A DNA stretch of 46,418 nt, from contig JADFJB010000018.1 of NCBI GenBank assembly GCA_022566355.1, positions 1-46,418 of the forward strand. Direction: 5' to 3'. The notes below the pieces were generated by a model. That model was not told the DNA's origin. It did no database searches and worked only from the letters and a program-made list of their open reading frames with translations. The translations under genes and the position numbers were made by a program. The stretch comes from a candidate division KSB1 bacterium (GTDB lineage: Bacteria > Zhuqueibacterota > JdFR-76 > DREG01). The first letter of the stretch is position 1; each line of letters begins with the position of its first letter. Positions 17,065 to 24,608 of this stretch are shown here, piece after piece.

Positions 17065-17402
17065 GGAAAATAATGTATCGATCTTTATTGGGATTGCACA
17101 ATACCTAAATCATTTCCAGTATAACCATTGAAGTTCAAATTGTCAATGATTGTATTCTAACATTTGCTCATAAAAAAAGGGGTACTGAATAACATGGCAC
17201 CTCCCTTTACCAAAAGCTCCTATTCGGTTTGGTCCAAAATAAACATGACCGAATAAAAGGACTTTTCCAAGACTATTTTGTATTGTGTTCGAATTGACCA
17301 TTATTATTTTTCTTTGTGTTTATTAATAATATACATGGCTAGTCGCTAACACAATTAAAAGTCATAATAAAAGTAAATCTTGGTTCGTTAATCATAATTA
17401 TA
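17065..17402. other. Intergenic region with an inverted repeat
   Basis: This 338-bp gap lies between the divergent GNAT gene and the small membrane-protein gene. TATTCGGT (17221-17228) and ACCGAATA (17248-17255) form a perfect 8-bp inverted repeat with a 19-nt spacer. It has no following T-run, so a protein-binding operator is more likely than a terminator. Nothing else is recognisable. Confidence 0.35.
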
Positions 17403-17768
17403 TTGGCTTTTGTGGCTGCAGTTTTGACAGTGGCGCTGGAGCAAATATTTGATACGAAATTGTATCAGAAATATTTAGGAAAGGGTTTGGATGGTAAAGG
17501 TAGCCATCTGTTTGAGCGTTTCGAGTTACGACCCTGGATCTCCACCGCTGTTGGTATTTTTCTGGCTTTTGGCTTTGAGATGAAAGCGATTGAGAGCGGC
17601 TTGGGCAAGGATTTTATAAACCCGACCGGAAATGCCGTTGCAGATGCAGCGATAGTTGACATGTTGCTGACCGGACTCATAATAGGTGGAGGCACAAAAA
17701 CCGTATATAAGCTCGGCAAACAATTTGCAGATACACAAAAGAAATTAAAAGAACAAGCCAGCACTTAG
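17403..17768 (+). CDS. Small membrane protein of unknown function
   Basis: About 121 aa from a TTG at 17403. The frame stays open upstream to a TAG at 17340-17342 without an ATG or GTG, and the extra residues (KVNLGSLIIIIL) extend the first hydrophobic segment, so the real start may lie further upstream at a rare codon or be damaged. The first helix is AFVAAVLTVALEQIF, the second ISTAVGIFLAFGFEM, and a third Gly-rich hydrophobic stretch covers about 85-100 (VDMLLTGLIIGGGT). The tail is amphipathic and charged (FADTQKKLKEQAST). I do not recognise the family. Confidence 0.55.
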   Translation: MAFVAAVLTVALEQIFDTKLYQKYLGKGLDGKGSHLFERFELRPWISTAVGIFLAFGFEMKAIESGLGKDFINPTGNAVADAAIVDMLLTGLIIGGGTKTVYKLGKQFADTQKKLKEQAST

Positions 17769-17770
17769 GT

Positions 17771-17944
17771 TTAAGTTACAAAATGCTGTTTGCCCTTAAA
17801 GTTAATGATCGATATTTCATCGAAGAGCCGATATTTTATTTTGTGCTCATTAGCGGCTTTATGGGCGAAGAGCTTTAATAAATCCGGATAGAAGCGAAAA
17901 TTCCACCCTGGCTGAGTAACCTTTGCGGAGCTGCCTACAAAAGG
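17771..17944 (-). pseudogene. Relic of an unidentified protein-coding gene
   Basis: Between a stop at 17945-17947 and the stop at 17771 the minus strand reads 57 residues that look like genuine protein: PFVGSSAKVTQPGWNFRFY, then PDLLKLFAHKAANEHKI and YRLFDEISIINFKGKQHFVT. No ATG, GTG or TTG start is placed to use it, and the upstream sequence is not continuous. It is most simply the C-terminal remnant of a lost gene. I cannot name the family. Confidence 0.35.
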
Positions 17945-17972
17945 TTAGAGATTTATTCATTATCGTTATCTT

Positions 17973-19223
17973 CTAAAAATACTGTCCCAGCCCAATAACC
18001 ACTCCATTCTGGTTAGATTCCGTAACGCTTATGCCAAAATCAGCCCGCAGGATCAAATGATTAAATCTCTTAATGTAAAGCCTCGCTCCAAACCCAACAA
18101 AGGAAACCGTACTGCTCTTTTTGAACAAGCTCGATAGAGACTCACCTCCCTTGCGCCAGGCTGATAAATCTGAAAAACCCACGCCCTGAACAGCGCCCCA
18201 ATTTTGTTCCAGAAAGGTATGGCGGTATTCAAAATTGAGAGTGATTTCCGCTGTGCCGCGAGCTACTCGGTTACCAGCACCTCGAACCGTCTGGTAACTG
18301 TCCAGGACAAATGGTACAAAAGGGGTCTCCGTGTTTTCTGCTATGCCTGTCCTCAGACGAATTGCGGCATTACCTTTTGATCCGACTCGATTGTAATAAC
18401 GTAGAATATTTTCTACTTTCCAAAATAACTTGGATTCACCGTGGGTTTTGATGGTCTCTACATTGAACTCGCTGAGGAATCCTGAAAGATAATGATAATA
18501 ATAATTAATGTGATTGATGGAAAAGGCTATCTTCGCTAAATATTTTTTGAATTCTGCTCGTACTGGTCCGGGTGAACTTGGCTCATTACGCTGAGTGTTT
18601 TTGATGTACTTTTCAACCAGGTAACCACCCCCTGCTTGTAAAACAAATTTGCGAGAAAAAGAATGGCGGCCAAGAATTATGGCTGTCCAGCGATCAGTAT
18701 TATAATAAGTTGTTCCACTTGAGAAATAGGCTGGTTCTGTAGTTGCCAGCAGGTTGAAGTAGGCCGAAAGTCCCCATTTTGGACCGAACAGGTACGGGCT
18801 TTTCAAATAAGTTTCAAAAGAGTTGCGGTCATAATAACGATAGTAACCTCCCAGGGTATTACCCCGACCCAGCCAGTTGTAATCAACCGCACCGAGTTGA
18901 AACCAGAAGCTGCTTTCGATGCTGCCAAAATTACTAATGGGTATGATAGATGTAATCTCCTTACAGTGGAATTGGAGTCGGACACCACTTTCTTGCCGGA
19001 TTATTCGATAGTCGACATCAGAAAACAACTGCAGATTCCGGAGGTTTTGAGCATCTTGTTTAACCTGGGCTGAATCTAGCTTTGTTCCTTCCCGGGTATC
19101 GATAAAAGACCGGACAAAAGATGCCTTCGTCTTTTTCAATCCGATAATATCTATAGAAACAACGTTATCCTGGGCAAAAGCCGGAATTACGGTTATCAAA
19201 CAATACAAAAGATATTTAAGCAT
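17973..19223 (-). CDS. Single-POTRA Omp85/BamA-like outer-membrane protein
   Basis: A 416-aa protein from the ATG at 19223 (a TTG at 19235 is less likely). A signal peptide (MLKYLLYCLITVIPAFAQ) is followed by one POTRA domain (residues about 20-90: VSIDIIGLKKTKASFVRSFI, LDSAQVKQDAQNLRNLQLFSDVDYRI). The remaining 320 residues form a beta-barrel with alternating strands, for example WLGRGNTLGGYYRYYDRN, the GAGNRVARGTAEITLNFEYRH segment typical of the Omp85 C-terminal barrel, and a last strand ending GLGQYF with terminal Phe. BamA and TamA have several POTRAs, so with only one this is not the main assembly factor. It starts 46 nt after the DUF547-barrel gene stop, which implies joint expression. 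It may export or insert a specific partner. Confidence 0.75.
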   Translation of the reverse strand: MLKYLLYCLITVIPAFAQDNVVSIDIIGLKKTKASFVRSFIDTREGTKLDSAQVKQDAQNLRNLQLFSDVDYRIIRQESGVRLQFHCKEITSIIPISNFGSIESSFWFQLGAVDYNWLGRGNTLGGYYRYYDRNSFETYLKSPYLFGPKWGLSAYFNLLATTEPAYFSSGTTYYNTDRWTAIILGRHSFSRKFVLQAGGGYLVEKYIKNTQRNEPSSPGPVRAEFKKYLAKIAFSINHINYYYHYLSGFLSEFNVETIKTHGESKLFWKVENILRYYNRVGSKGNAAIRLRTGIAENTETPFVPFVLDSYQTVRGAGNRVARGTAEITLNFEYRHTFLEQNWGAVQGVGFSDLSAWRKGGESLSSLFKKSSTVSFVGFGARLYIKRFNHLILRADFGISVTESNQNGVVIGLGQYF

Positions 19224-19268
19224 GATTTTACACAATTGATTTAGCAGCGATAATCATTGCAGGGTTTC

Positions 19269-20825
19269 TCAGCGAATCCATAGAAAACCAATATTATATG
19301 TTTGCCCTGCTCCTCCATTTTTTCCGAACGGAAATAAGGTATATAATCCCTCCACTTCAAAGTTTGATCTCAGTTGATATTTTGCTCCAATACCAGTTTG
19401 AGAATAATAGCTGGAAATTGAACCACCACTCCAACTAGGCCCATATTCAGTAAGAAAATAGATTGTTGTTTTACTTGATGGATAGTAGTTCAGAAAGGCT
19501 TTCACCGGAGATTGTAAGGAAATATTGTCTTTGTCAAATCGCAGAAAAGCCCCGCTTTCAAAATAAAGGAGAAAATTTTCATTTAAGTTTACATCATAAA
19601 ACAATTGTGTCCACCATTGCAGGTCATCATAATCCACATAAGGACTGCTATTATTACTTCCTTCCAGGTCAGATGCTATTGGAATTACAATTGTCGTCTG
19701 TATAGCTAGATTTCTAAATTGCTTAAAAGGCGAAATCTTTATTTTGGGTGCGATTGAAGCAATGGTTGTCCTGGTATTGGGACCTGATCTAAATTTAAAC
19801 ACAGAGAATGGTGAACTGTTTGGTTTGTCATTTTCTACGGATTTGAAGAAAATATCAAAACCAAGGTTCACGTTAGGTTTCAAACCATAATAAAAAGTGG
19901 TAATTCCAGTAAAAAAAGTAGAGCGTAAACCTGCATCAATTTTATCTCCATCGTTATTGAAAAATGCGGTTTGTGTGTAAAGATTATTAAAAACTTTGAT
20001 CTCAAAATTTCCTGGCCGCAATAATGTCGAGGGTGTAAAAGATTGCAGATTATCTTGCTTTGAAGACGCAGTAGCAGAATCCACATTTATAAAATCGTTT
20101 AATCGCCAATCATAGGGTATATATCTGATCTCATAATTTTCAGGGATTTTCCCCTCTTTAAACGGGTTGATAAATTGGGTTGTTTTTTTGCCGTCACTTT
20201 TAAAATCCTCTTCATACCACTTGAATAATTCTGAAAGATTAACCAAACCATTAGAGTGGTCAACTCGAACATGCAAGTCCGAATTGAGAGTTACCCGCGA
20301 TCGTTCTTCTAATTGGGAATCAAGTATATTTGGCAAATAGGCGTTACTTATGATTGAGGGACATCCGATTGCAGCACACACCAAAACAAAATGTATTCTG
20401 GCATCCTGGTAAACGGCTCGAATTTTGTTATTCTCGATGTCATTCAAAGTCAGGTTTTCACCAGCTACAAGAAATCTTTGGCGATCAAAAAATCCGTCTA
20501 CATCCTGTGGTGAATGGATCGGGTAATTGGAAACAACACCTTGGATTACCAGCAGGTTATATACATTAATCCAAAAGGCTTTCTGAGTATTTCCAGGGGG
20601 AAGTGATTCGAGATCGAAATTTTGTAGACTGTTGACTAATTGTTGAATTTCTTGTGGCTGCTTTTTTATCGCCTGGTAATTCACCAAACCATTATACACA
20701 TATTTTTTAAGGAACTGATCTGTGGCTTTAAAAAATGAAGATTCCTGGGCGGAAGTCTTAAATGGATAAAGGAATAGAGTGAGTATTGTAACAATAATTG
20801 AAATAGATTTAAAATAAAGGGTCAT
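19269..20825 (-). CDS. Secreted DUF547 protein with C-terminal beta-barrel-like region
   Basis: A 518-aa protein with an N-terminal signal peptide (ISIIVTILTLFLYPFKTSAQ). Residues about 30-235 are a DUF547 domain (PF04784), recognised by NTQKAFWINVYNLLVIQGVV and the Cys-containing HFVLVCAAIGCPSI, and by VDGFFDRQRFLVAGENLTLNDIE. Residues about 265-518 are a series of amphipathic beta-strands separated by turns (FEIKVFNNLYTQTAFFNND, STFFTGITTFYYGLKPNVN, GAKYQLRSNFEVEGLYTLFP), resembling outer-membrane barrel proteins, though the last strand ends in WIR rather than Phe. DUF547 proteins usually lack such a barrel, so this looks like a fusion that tethers the domain to the outer membrane. The function of DUF547 is not established. 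The downstream Omp85-like gene is probably in the same operon. Confidence 0.7.
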   Translation of the reverse strand: MTLYFKSISIIVTILTLFLYPFKTSAQESSFFKATDQFLKKYVYNGLVNYQAIKKQPQEIQQLVNSLQNFDLESLPPGNTQKAFWINVYNLLVIQGVVSNYPIHSPQDVDGFFDRQRFLVAGENLTLNDIENNKIRAVYQDARIHFVLVCAAIGCPSIISNAYLPNILDSQLEERSRVTLNSDLHVRVDHSNGLVNLSELFKWYEEDFKSDGKKTTQFINPFKEGKIPENYEIRYIPYDWRLNDFINVDSATASSKQDNLQSFTPSTLLRPGNFEIKVFNNLYTQTAFFNNDGDKIDAGLRSTFFTGITTFYYGLKPNVNLGFDIFFKSVENDKPNSSPFSVFKFRSGPNTRTTIASIAPKIKISPFKQFRNLAIQTTIVIPIASDLEGSNNSSPYVDYDDLQWWTQLFYDVNLNENFLLYFESGAFLRFDKDNISLQSPVKAFLNYYPSSKTTIYFLTEYGPSWSGGSISSYYSQTGIGAKYQLRSNFEVEGLYTLFPFGKNGGAGQTYNIGFLWIR

Positions 20826-21015
20826 CGTATCTGCTTTTTAATTGTATCAATGAAAAGACTTAATTACAATTAAGGGCTTGTGTCGGTGACACATTATATG
20901 TAAATAAAAACAATATTTCCAAATTATCAAATCAACATGTAAAGTTTACCACCTATCCCAGCTAAATAACTGGGTATCTCTCGATTGAAAATTCAACAAA
21001 TTGTCTAACTGAACT

Positions 21016-21042
21016 CAAATCCTGTTAAGCCTGTCAAATGTG
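21016..21042. repeat. Dispersed repeat fragment, 'AATCCTGTTAAxCCTGTC' family
   Basis: AAATCCTGTTAAGCCTGTC just upstream of the tRNA-binding-protein gene matches AAATCCTGTTGATCCTGTC at 24528-24546. Both are intergenic. Only one arm of the element is recognisable here. Confidence 0.45.
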
Positions 21043-21069
21043 GTTGCAATAAAAACAGGGAAATGAATA

Positions 21070-21432
21070 ATGAAAACAATCGAAGTGGCGCCCATAAAGC
21101 CGTTAATCTCCATTGACGATCTTAATAAAATGGATGTTCGCGTTGGAACCATTGAAGAAGTTGAAGATGTGAAAGGCTCGGATAAACTTGTAAAGCTCAT
21201 CGTTGATTTTGGCGATCACAAAAGAAGCATCTTAGCCGGTATGAAACAGGAAAGAGATGATCCGCGCGAGATCGAAGGTAAGCAGGCATTGTTTATCGTG
21301 AATCTAGTCCCGAGGAAAATGATGGGTGAAGTTTCGGAAGGCATGTTGTTTGATATTGGCTACCCTGATGGCATTAGACCGGTTCTGGCAATTCCGGAGG
21401 AGCAAGTACCAAATGGAACAAGATTGGGCTAA
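21070..21432 (+). CDS. csaA: tRNA-binding domain protein, CsaA/Trbp111-like
   Basis: A 120-aa protein; AGGGA precedes the ATG. Residues about 13-120 form an OB-fold EMAPII/CsaA-type tRNA-binding domain: DDLNKMDVRVGTIEEVEDVKG, SDKLVKLIVDFGD, ILAGM, FIVNLVPRKMMGEVSEGMLF, ending VPNGTRLG. This is the typical free-standing length of CsaA (about 110 residues), with a ten-residue N-terminal extension. Such proteins bind structured RNA/tRNA and have been linked to chaperone or secretion roles. The dimerisation and RNA-binding motif (NLxPRKMMGxxSEGM) is complete. It stands alone, with repeat elements on both sides. Confidence 0.85.
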   Translation: MKTIEVAPIKPLISIDDLNKMDVRVGTIEEVEDVKGSDKLVKLIVDFGDHKRSILAGMKQERDDPREIEGKQALFIVNLVPRKMMGEVSEGMLFDIGYPDGIRPVLAIPEEQVPNGTRLG

Positions 21433-21452
21433 GGTATTTTATCTGGATAATT

Positions 21453-21585
21453 ATAAACCGCAAAGGCGCTAAGATCGCAAAGTTGCAAGATACAATTTAT
21501 AAAGTTTATCGGTACATGACTAGACCGAAAAATTTTAATTACAGTAATTATTTCTTAGCGACCTTTGCGTCTTCGCGGTGAAAAT
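21453..21585. repeat. Imperfect inverted-repeat element (ACCGCAAAGxCGCTAAG family)
   Basis: The left arm AACCGCAAAGGCGCTAAGAT (from 21456) and the right arm, whose reverse complement reads CACCGCGAAGACGCAAAGGT, flank about 70 bp of AT-rich DNA. The sequence type (CGCAAAG/CGCTAAG blocks) recurs in variant form at 27561-27710, at 29723-29746 and around 34485-34515, always between genes. This is a non-coding dispersed repeat, probably able to fold in RNA. Confidence 0.6.
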
Positions 21586-21634
21586 TTATGAATTATCTAA
21601 ATTAATTAATCAATAAATGTGGAGGAAGCAAACC

Positions 21635-21940
21635 ATGAAACAAGTAATGGTTCGATACAAAGTAAAAGCTGATAAGGCGGAGGAGAACACAGAATATATA
21701 AAAAGGGTATTTGTTGAGCTTGAGCAAAATAGTCCGGATGGGCTGAGATACGCATCCTTTCATTTGCAGGATGGTGTGAGCTTCGTACACATTGCCTCCA
21801 TCGAAACAGCCGATGGTCAAAACCCACTCGCCCAGACAGCGGCGTTCAAGGAATTTCAGGCAGGCATAAAAGATCGATGCGAGGAGCCGCCTGTTGCTGT
21901 GGAGCTGGAGATAATCGGGTCTTATCGTTTTCTGAGTTAA
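21635..21940 (+). CDS. Small ABM-like dimeric alpha/beta-barrel protein
   Basis: A 101-aa protein. The ATG at 21635 is chosen because GGAGGA lies 9 nt upstream. The pattern MKQVMVRYKVKADKAEENTEYIKRVFVEL, then GLRYASFHLQDGVSFVHIASIE, and NPLAQTAAFKEFQAGIKDRC with a final beta-strand VAVELEIIGSYRFL, is that of a single ferredoxin-like ABM-type domain. It contains no obvious redox or metal residues. It would dimerise into a beta-barrel and is cytoplasmic. It is unrelated in position to the tandem ABM protein at 10361 but belongs to the same fold class. Function is unknown. Confidence 0.7.
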   Translation: MKQVMVRYKVKADKAEENTEYIKRVFVELEQNSPDGLRYASFHLQDGVSFVHIASIETADGQNPLAQTAAFKEFQAGIKDRCEEPPVAVELEIIGSYRFLS

Positions 21941-22017
21941 GCCGTTTCGCTACTAAAAATAAGAAAAATTCTGGGCGCATATAAGCGAAAAGAAGCGAAT
22001 CAAACAACTACCTGTTT

Positions 22018-22161
22018 ATGCTTAGAAATATCCCCAGACCCAAGAATATTGAACCACTCTTTAAAACAGAAAACATTGAGTTTTTCAAATTAGAAACGCC
22101 ACCGGAAGAATGGAATTTCACCATCGATGGCAATTGGAATGGATATACAAAAGAAAATTAG
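22018..22161 (+). CDS. Possible 47-aa small protein or gene fragment
   Basis: A 47-codon ATG frame reads MLRNIPRPKNIEPLFKTENI, then EFFKLETPPEEWNFTIDGN and WNGYTKEN. Its composition is protein-like and acidic, but there is no Shine-Dalgarno and no recognised family. It lies in the 424-bp gap before the MazEF operon and may be a gene remnant. Confidence 0.25.
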   Translation: MLRNIPRPKNIEPLFKTENIEFFKLETPPEEWNFTIDGNWNGYTKEN

Positions 22162-22201
22162 TGAGAACAATGTATATATGATAATCCATTTCGATGAATT
22201 T

Positions 22202-22247
22202 TTACTTATAAGCAAAAATAGTAGCGATAATATTTGCTTATAGGCAA
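22202..22247 (+). promoter_or_regulatory. Twin-palindrome promoter/operator upstream of mazEF
   Basis: Two 14-bp near-palindromes, TTACTTATAAGCAA (22202) and TTGCTTATAGGCAA (22234), variants of the perfect palindrome TTGCTTATAAGCAA, have starts 32 bp apart. A promoter-like pair, TTACTT (22202) and GATAAT (22226) with an 18-bp spacer, would fire toward mazE 120 bp on. The -35 would sit inside the first palindrome and the start region inside the second, a repressible layout. A copy of this whole element lies at 24256-24301. Confidence 0.55.
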
Positions 22248-22364
22248 ATATTTACGGTTGTATGAATGCGATTCTATACAATTGAGATAGTTGACCAAGA
22301 TGAAAAATATCTTGCAATTAAATTTTAGTATTGTATCTTCATTGTATAAACAATTGAGGTTATT

Positions 22365-22607
22365 ATGCAAATTCAAGTTCAAAAATGGGGAAACAGTTTA
22401 GCGATTCGAATACCAAAATCCTTTGCCAAAGAGACCAATATCGATAAAGGTTCGGTTGTTGACTTATCAATATCCGATGGTAAACTAATAGTAACACCAT
22501 TATCCCAAGAAAAATATTCTCTTGCTCAATTATTAGATGAAATAACAAATGAAAATATCCATGAAGAAATTGATTCGGGAGATGCTGTTGGAAAGGAAAT
22601 TTGGTGA
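22365..22607 (+). CDS. mazE: MazE-family antitoxin (AbrB/SpoVT fold)
   Basis: An 80-aa protein, with GAGG 6 nt before the ATG. Residues 1-48 are the swapped-hairpin AbrB DNA-binding domain: QKWGNSLAIRIPKSFAKE, GSVVDLSISDGKLIVTP. The C-terminal 30 residues are acidic and likely disordered (LDEITNENIHEEIDSGDAVGKEIW), as expected for the part that neutralises the toxin. The final TGA overlaps the toxin start (GTGA), so translation is coupled. Such antitoxins repress their own promoter. A pair of direct CAATTGAG motifs (near 22281 and 22350) and the twin palindromes at 22202-22247 are candidate sites. Confidence 0.9.
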   Translation: MQIQVQKWGNSLAIRIPKSFAKETNIDKGSVVDLSISDGKLIVTPLSQEKYSLAQLLDEITNENIHEEIDSGDAVGKEIW

Positions 22608-22948
22608 CAGAAATAAATTATATTCCAGATAGAGGCGATTTAGTCTGGATTGATTTTAATCCTCAAGCTGGACATGAACAAGCTGGTAGACGGCCTGCAG
22701 TAGTCATTTCCCCAAAACCTTACAATAAAAAAGTTGGATTAGCCATTCTCTGTCCGGTAACAAGTAAAATTAAAGGTTATCCTTTTGAAGTAAGTATTCC
22801 GTCAGGTTTTGATATCACAGGCGTTATTCTTTCTGATCAAGTAAAAAATATGGATTGGAAAGTAAGACAACTCTCATTTATAGGTAAACTACCTAAGAAT
22901 ACACTTTTAGAAACTTTAAAAAAGTTAAATACATTGATTGGCACCTAG
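22604..22948 (+). CDS. mazF: MazF/PemK-family endoribonuclease toxin
   Basis: A 114-aa protein. The GTG at 22604 is preferred because AAAGGA is 6 nt upstream and it overlaps the mazE stop; a TTG one codon earlier is possible. It is a full-length PemK/CcdB-fold protein: GDLVWIDFNPQAGHEQAGRRPAVVISP carries the conserved G-D-(I/L)-V-W start and the R-R-P basic residues of the active site. LAILCPVTSKIKGYPFEV has the T-S pair typical of MazF. DQVKNMDWKVR follows. MazF enzymes cleave mRNA at short motifs, and MazE inhibits it. Confidence 0.92.
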   Translation: MTEINYIPDRGDLVWIDFNPQAGHEQAGRRPAVVISPKPYNKKVGLAILCPVTSKIKGYPFEVSIPSGFDITGVILSDQVKNMDWKVRQLSFIGKLPKNTLLETLKKLNTLIGT

Positions 22949-23009
22949 CCAGGAATAGAAAGAAACAAAGATAATGGGTTGCCTTTCTCATGCACATATT
23001 TTATCGGAC

Positions 23010-24182
23010 TTATATGAGGCTTATCAAAAAGCGATCAGCCGAGATAACTCTGATGTCCTGTTTAAAAACATCAATATTGGATTTTTTGATGACCTGGTAA
23101 GCAAACGGGATATTCAATCTTTCCTTAAAATAAAACAAAGAGGGGGAGGGTTTGGTATCATTTAACTTTACCTCAACACAAAACCAAGGAGTATCATCGA
23201 TAGTGACGATAAAATCGACTTCTTTTTTATCAACATTTCTGAGATAATAGAGTGCGGCACCATACCCTTCATATTCTTTCAAATATTGTGTGAATTTTAA
23301 CAGATGTGAAGCGATTAAGTTTTCAAATCGTGCGGCATCATCCGGAACTTCAGACCAGTCGAACATGTACAACTTGGAGTCTTTTTTTAATGACCTTATA
23401 CTTTTTTTATGGTAAGGATAGATTCGAAAGTGATAGTAAAATTGATCAAGAATTGAAAGCCAGTTCGTAACTGCCCGATGACTTACTTCCAAATCTTCCC
23501 GAATCGCGTTTACAGATAGTAAGGAACTTACCTTAGAAGGCAGAATATCACTTAACAATTGCATATTTCCGATATCCCTGACAGATTCCAGGTCCCGAAT
23601 GTCTTCACGAAATAATCGTTCTATTTTTTCATTGTGCCATCTGCGCAGAGCCCGATCATTTTGTTTTAAAAAAATTTCCGGGAAACCACCAAAGCGCTCT
23701 AATAATTCAAGATCATTAACATGATTTGAGCTGGAAATCGGTAATTCTTCGAACGTTTTTAACTCGTTTTTTATGTTTAATATCTCCGCTAAACTTAAAG
23801 GATGCAGGGTATAATAATGGTATCTACCCAGTAATGAATCCCCTCCCTTTCGATAAATGTTCAGACGCGCACTGCCGGTGACTAAAAACTTGTAGCGATC
23901 TTTATGAATATCATATTCGCCCTTAAGCCAGTTTTTCCATTTTGGATATTTATGGATTTCATCAAATATAAGAAGCTCGGCCGACCCGGGAAATTCCGAA
24001 TGAAGTATTTTCCTTCGATCATTTCTGGCATCCCAGTTATAGTAGGAAAATTCACGGAAAAGTGGCGCTATTAATTTCGTTGCCAGCGTGGTTTTACCTA
24101 TTTGTCTTGCGCCACCAATGAAAACCATTTTTTCAGAAAGATCAAGTTGAATATTTTTTGTGATAGTTCTATTTATTAGCAT
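23010..24182 (-). CDS. AAA ATPase with C-terminal DUF4143 domain
   Basis: A 390-aa protein. Walker A is GGARQIGKTT (residues 23-32) and Walker B is LLIFDEIHK (D74/E75). FLVTGSARLNIYRKGGDSLLGRYHYYTLHPLSLAEIL holds sensor and arginine residues of this family. A winged-helix-like region covers about 200-270, and the C-terminal DUF4143 part has the nuclease-like core ENLIASHLLKF, then YYLRNVDKKEVDFIV and FCVEVKLN (D/E-V-K pattern of a PD-(D/E)xK fold). These ATPases are widespread, often horizontally acquired, and poorly understood. It converges with mazEF (62 bp between stops), and its upstream region carries the same twin-palindrome element as mazEF. Confidence 0.85.
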   Translation of the reverse strand: MLINRTITKNIQLDLSEKMVFIGGARQIGKTTLATKLIAPLFREFSYYNWDARNDRRKILHSEFPGSAELLIFDEIHKYPKWKNWLKGEYDIHKDRYKFLVTGSARLNIYRKGGDSLLGRYHYYTLHPLSLAEILNIKNELKTFEELPISSSNHVNDLELLERFGGFPEIFLKQNDRALRRWHNEKIERLFREDIRDLESVRDIGNMQLLSDILPSKVSSLLSVNAIREDLEVSHRAVTNWLSILDQFYYHFRIYPYHKKSIRSLKKDSKLYMFDWSEVPDDAARFENLIASHLLKFTQYLKEYEGYGAALYYLRNVDKKEVDFIVTIDDTPWFCVEVKLNDTKPSPSLFYFKERLNIPFAYQVIKKSNIDVFKQDIRVISADRFLISLI

Positions 24183-24255
24183 GCCTTGAGCTATAATTTT
24201 GTTATCACTTTACGTCAGCATAATAATAAATAATTATTAATTAAACAAGAAATAT

Positions 24256-24301
24256 TTGCTCATAAGCAAAAATAGTAGCGATTATTTTTGCTTGTTGGCA
24301 A
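24256..24301 (-). promoter_or_regulatory. Twin-palindrome promoter/operator upstream of the DUF4143 ATPase
   Basis: TTGCTCATAAGCAA (24256) and TTGCTTGTTGGCAA (24288) are again 32 bp apart, with the same AATAGTAGCGAT core between them as at 22216-22230. Read leftward, TTGCCA (24301-24296) and TACTAT (24277-24272), 18 bp apart, form a promoter-like pair toward the ATPase start at 24182. Read rightward, TTGCTC and GATTAT (18-bp spacer) could also fire toward the RapA-like gene. The element is therefore nearly symmetric and possibly bidirectional. Confidence 0.5.
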
Positions 24302-24518
24302 AAATATACGATTAATTCAGATAAGATGAACTTGTACAAAGTACAAATCCTAATTAACTTTTTGAAAAAATAATAATCCGAATTTGCTGATAAATTATTG
24401 GGCCAGTCCAGGAAATTCAAAAAGAGATCCAGGGGAATTAAGACCACTTTTTCAGTCTGAGAATGACAGACATTTGTTTCCCGTTTGTAATCCACGATAA
24501 ATTTCTATATTTTTTGCT

Positions 24519-24546
24519 AAATCTTGTAAATCCTGTTGATCCTGTC
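24519..24546. repeat. Dispersed repeat fragment, 'AATCCTGTTxATCCTGTC' family
   Basis: AAATCTTGTAAATCCTGTTG continuing ATCCTGTC, located just upstream of the RapA-like gene, is internally repetitive (ATC-TTGT-AAATCCTGTT-GATCCTGTC) and matches the fragment at 21016-21042. Confidence 0.5.
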
Positions 24547-24608
24547 TTATTTTTTTTGATAAATAAGTATGAATTGCGTGGTTGAATCATAATATAAGAT
24601 CCTTATTT

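Noticed and set aside
20957-20974. CCCAG/CTGGG hairpin between the DUF547 and tRNA-binding genes
   Set aside because: Five-base stem with no T-run and no nearby stop codon it would serve.
21003-21030. GTCTAAC followed by GTTAAGC, resembling attC boxes
   Set aside because: Only 28 bp apart, not next to a gene end, and overlapping a dispersed repeat; probably chance.
24241-24495. 84-codon minus-strand frame upstream of the ATPase
   Set aside because: It spans the twin-palindrome promoter element and resembles no protein; it is better explained as regulatory DNA.
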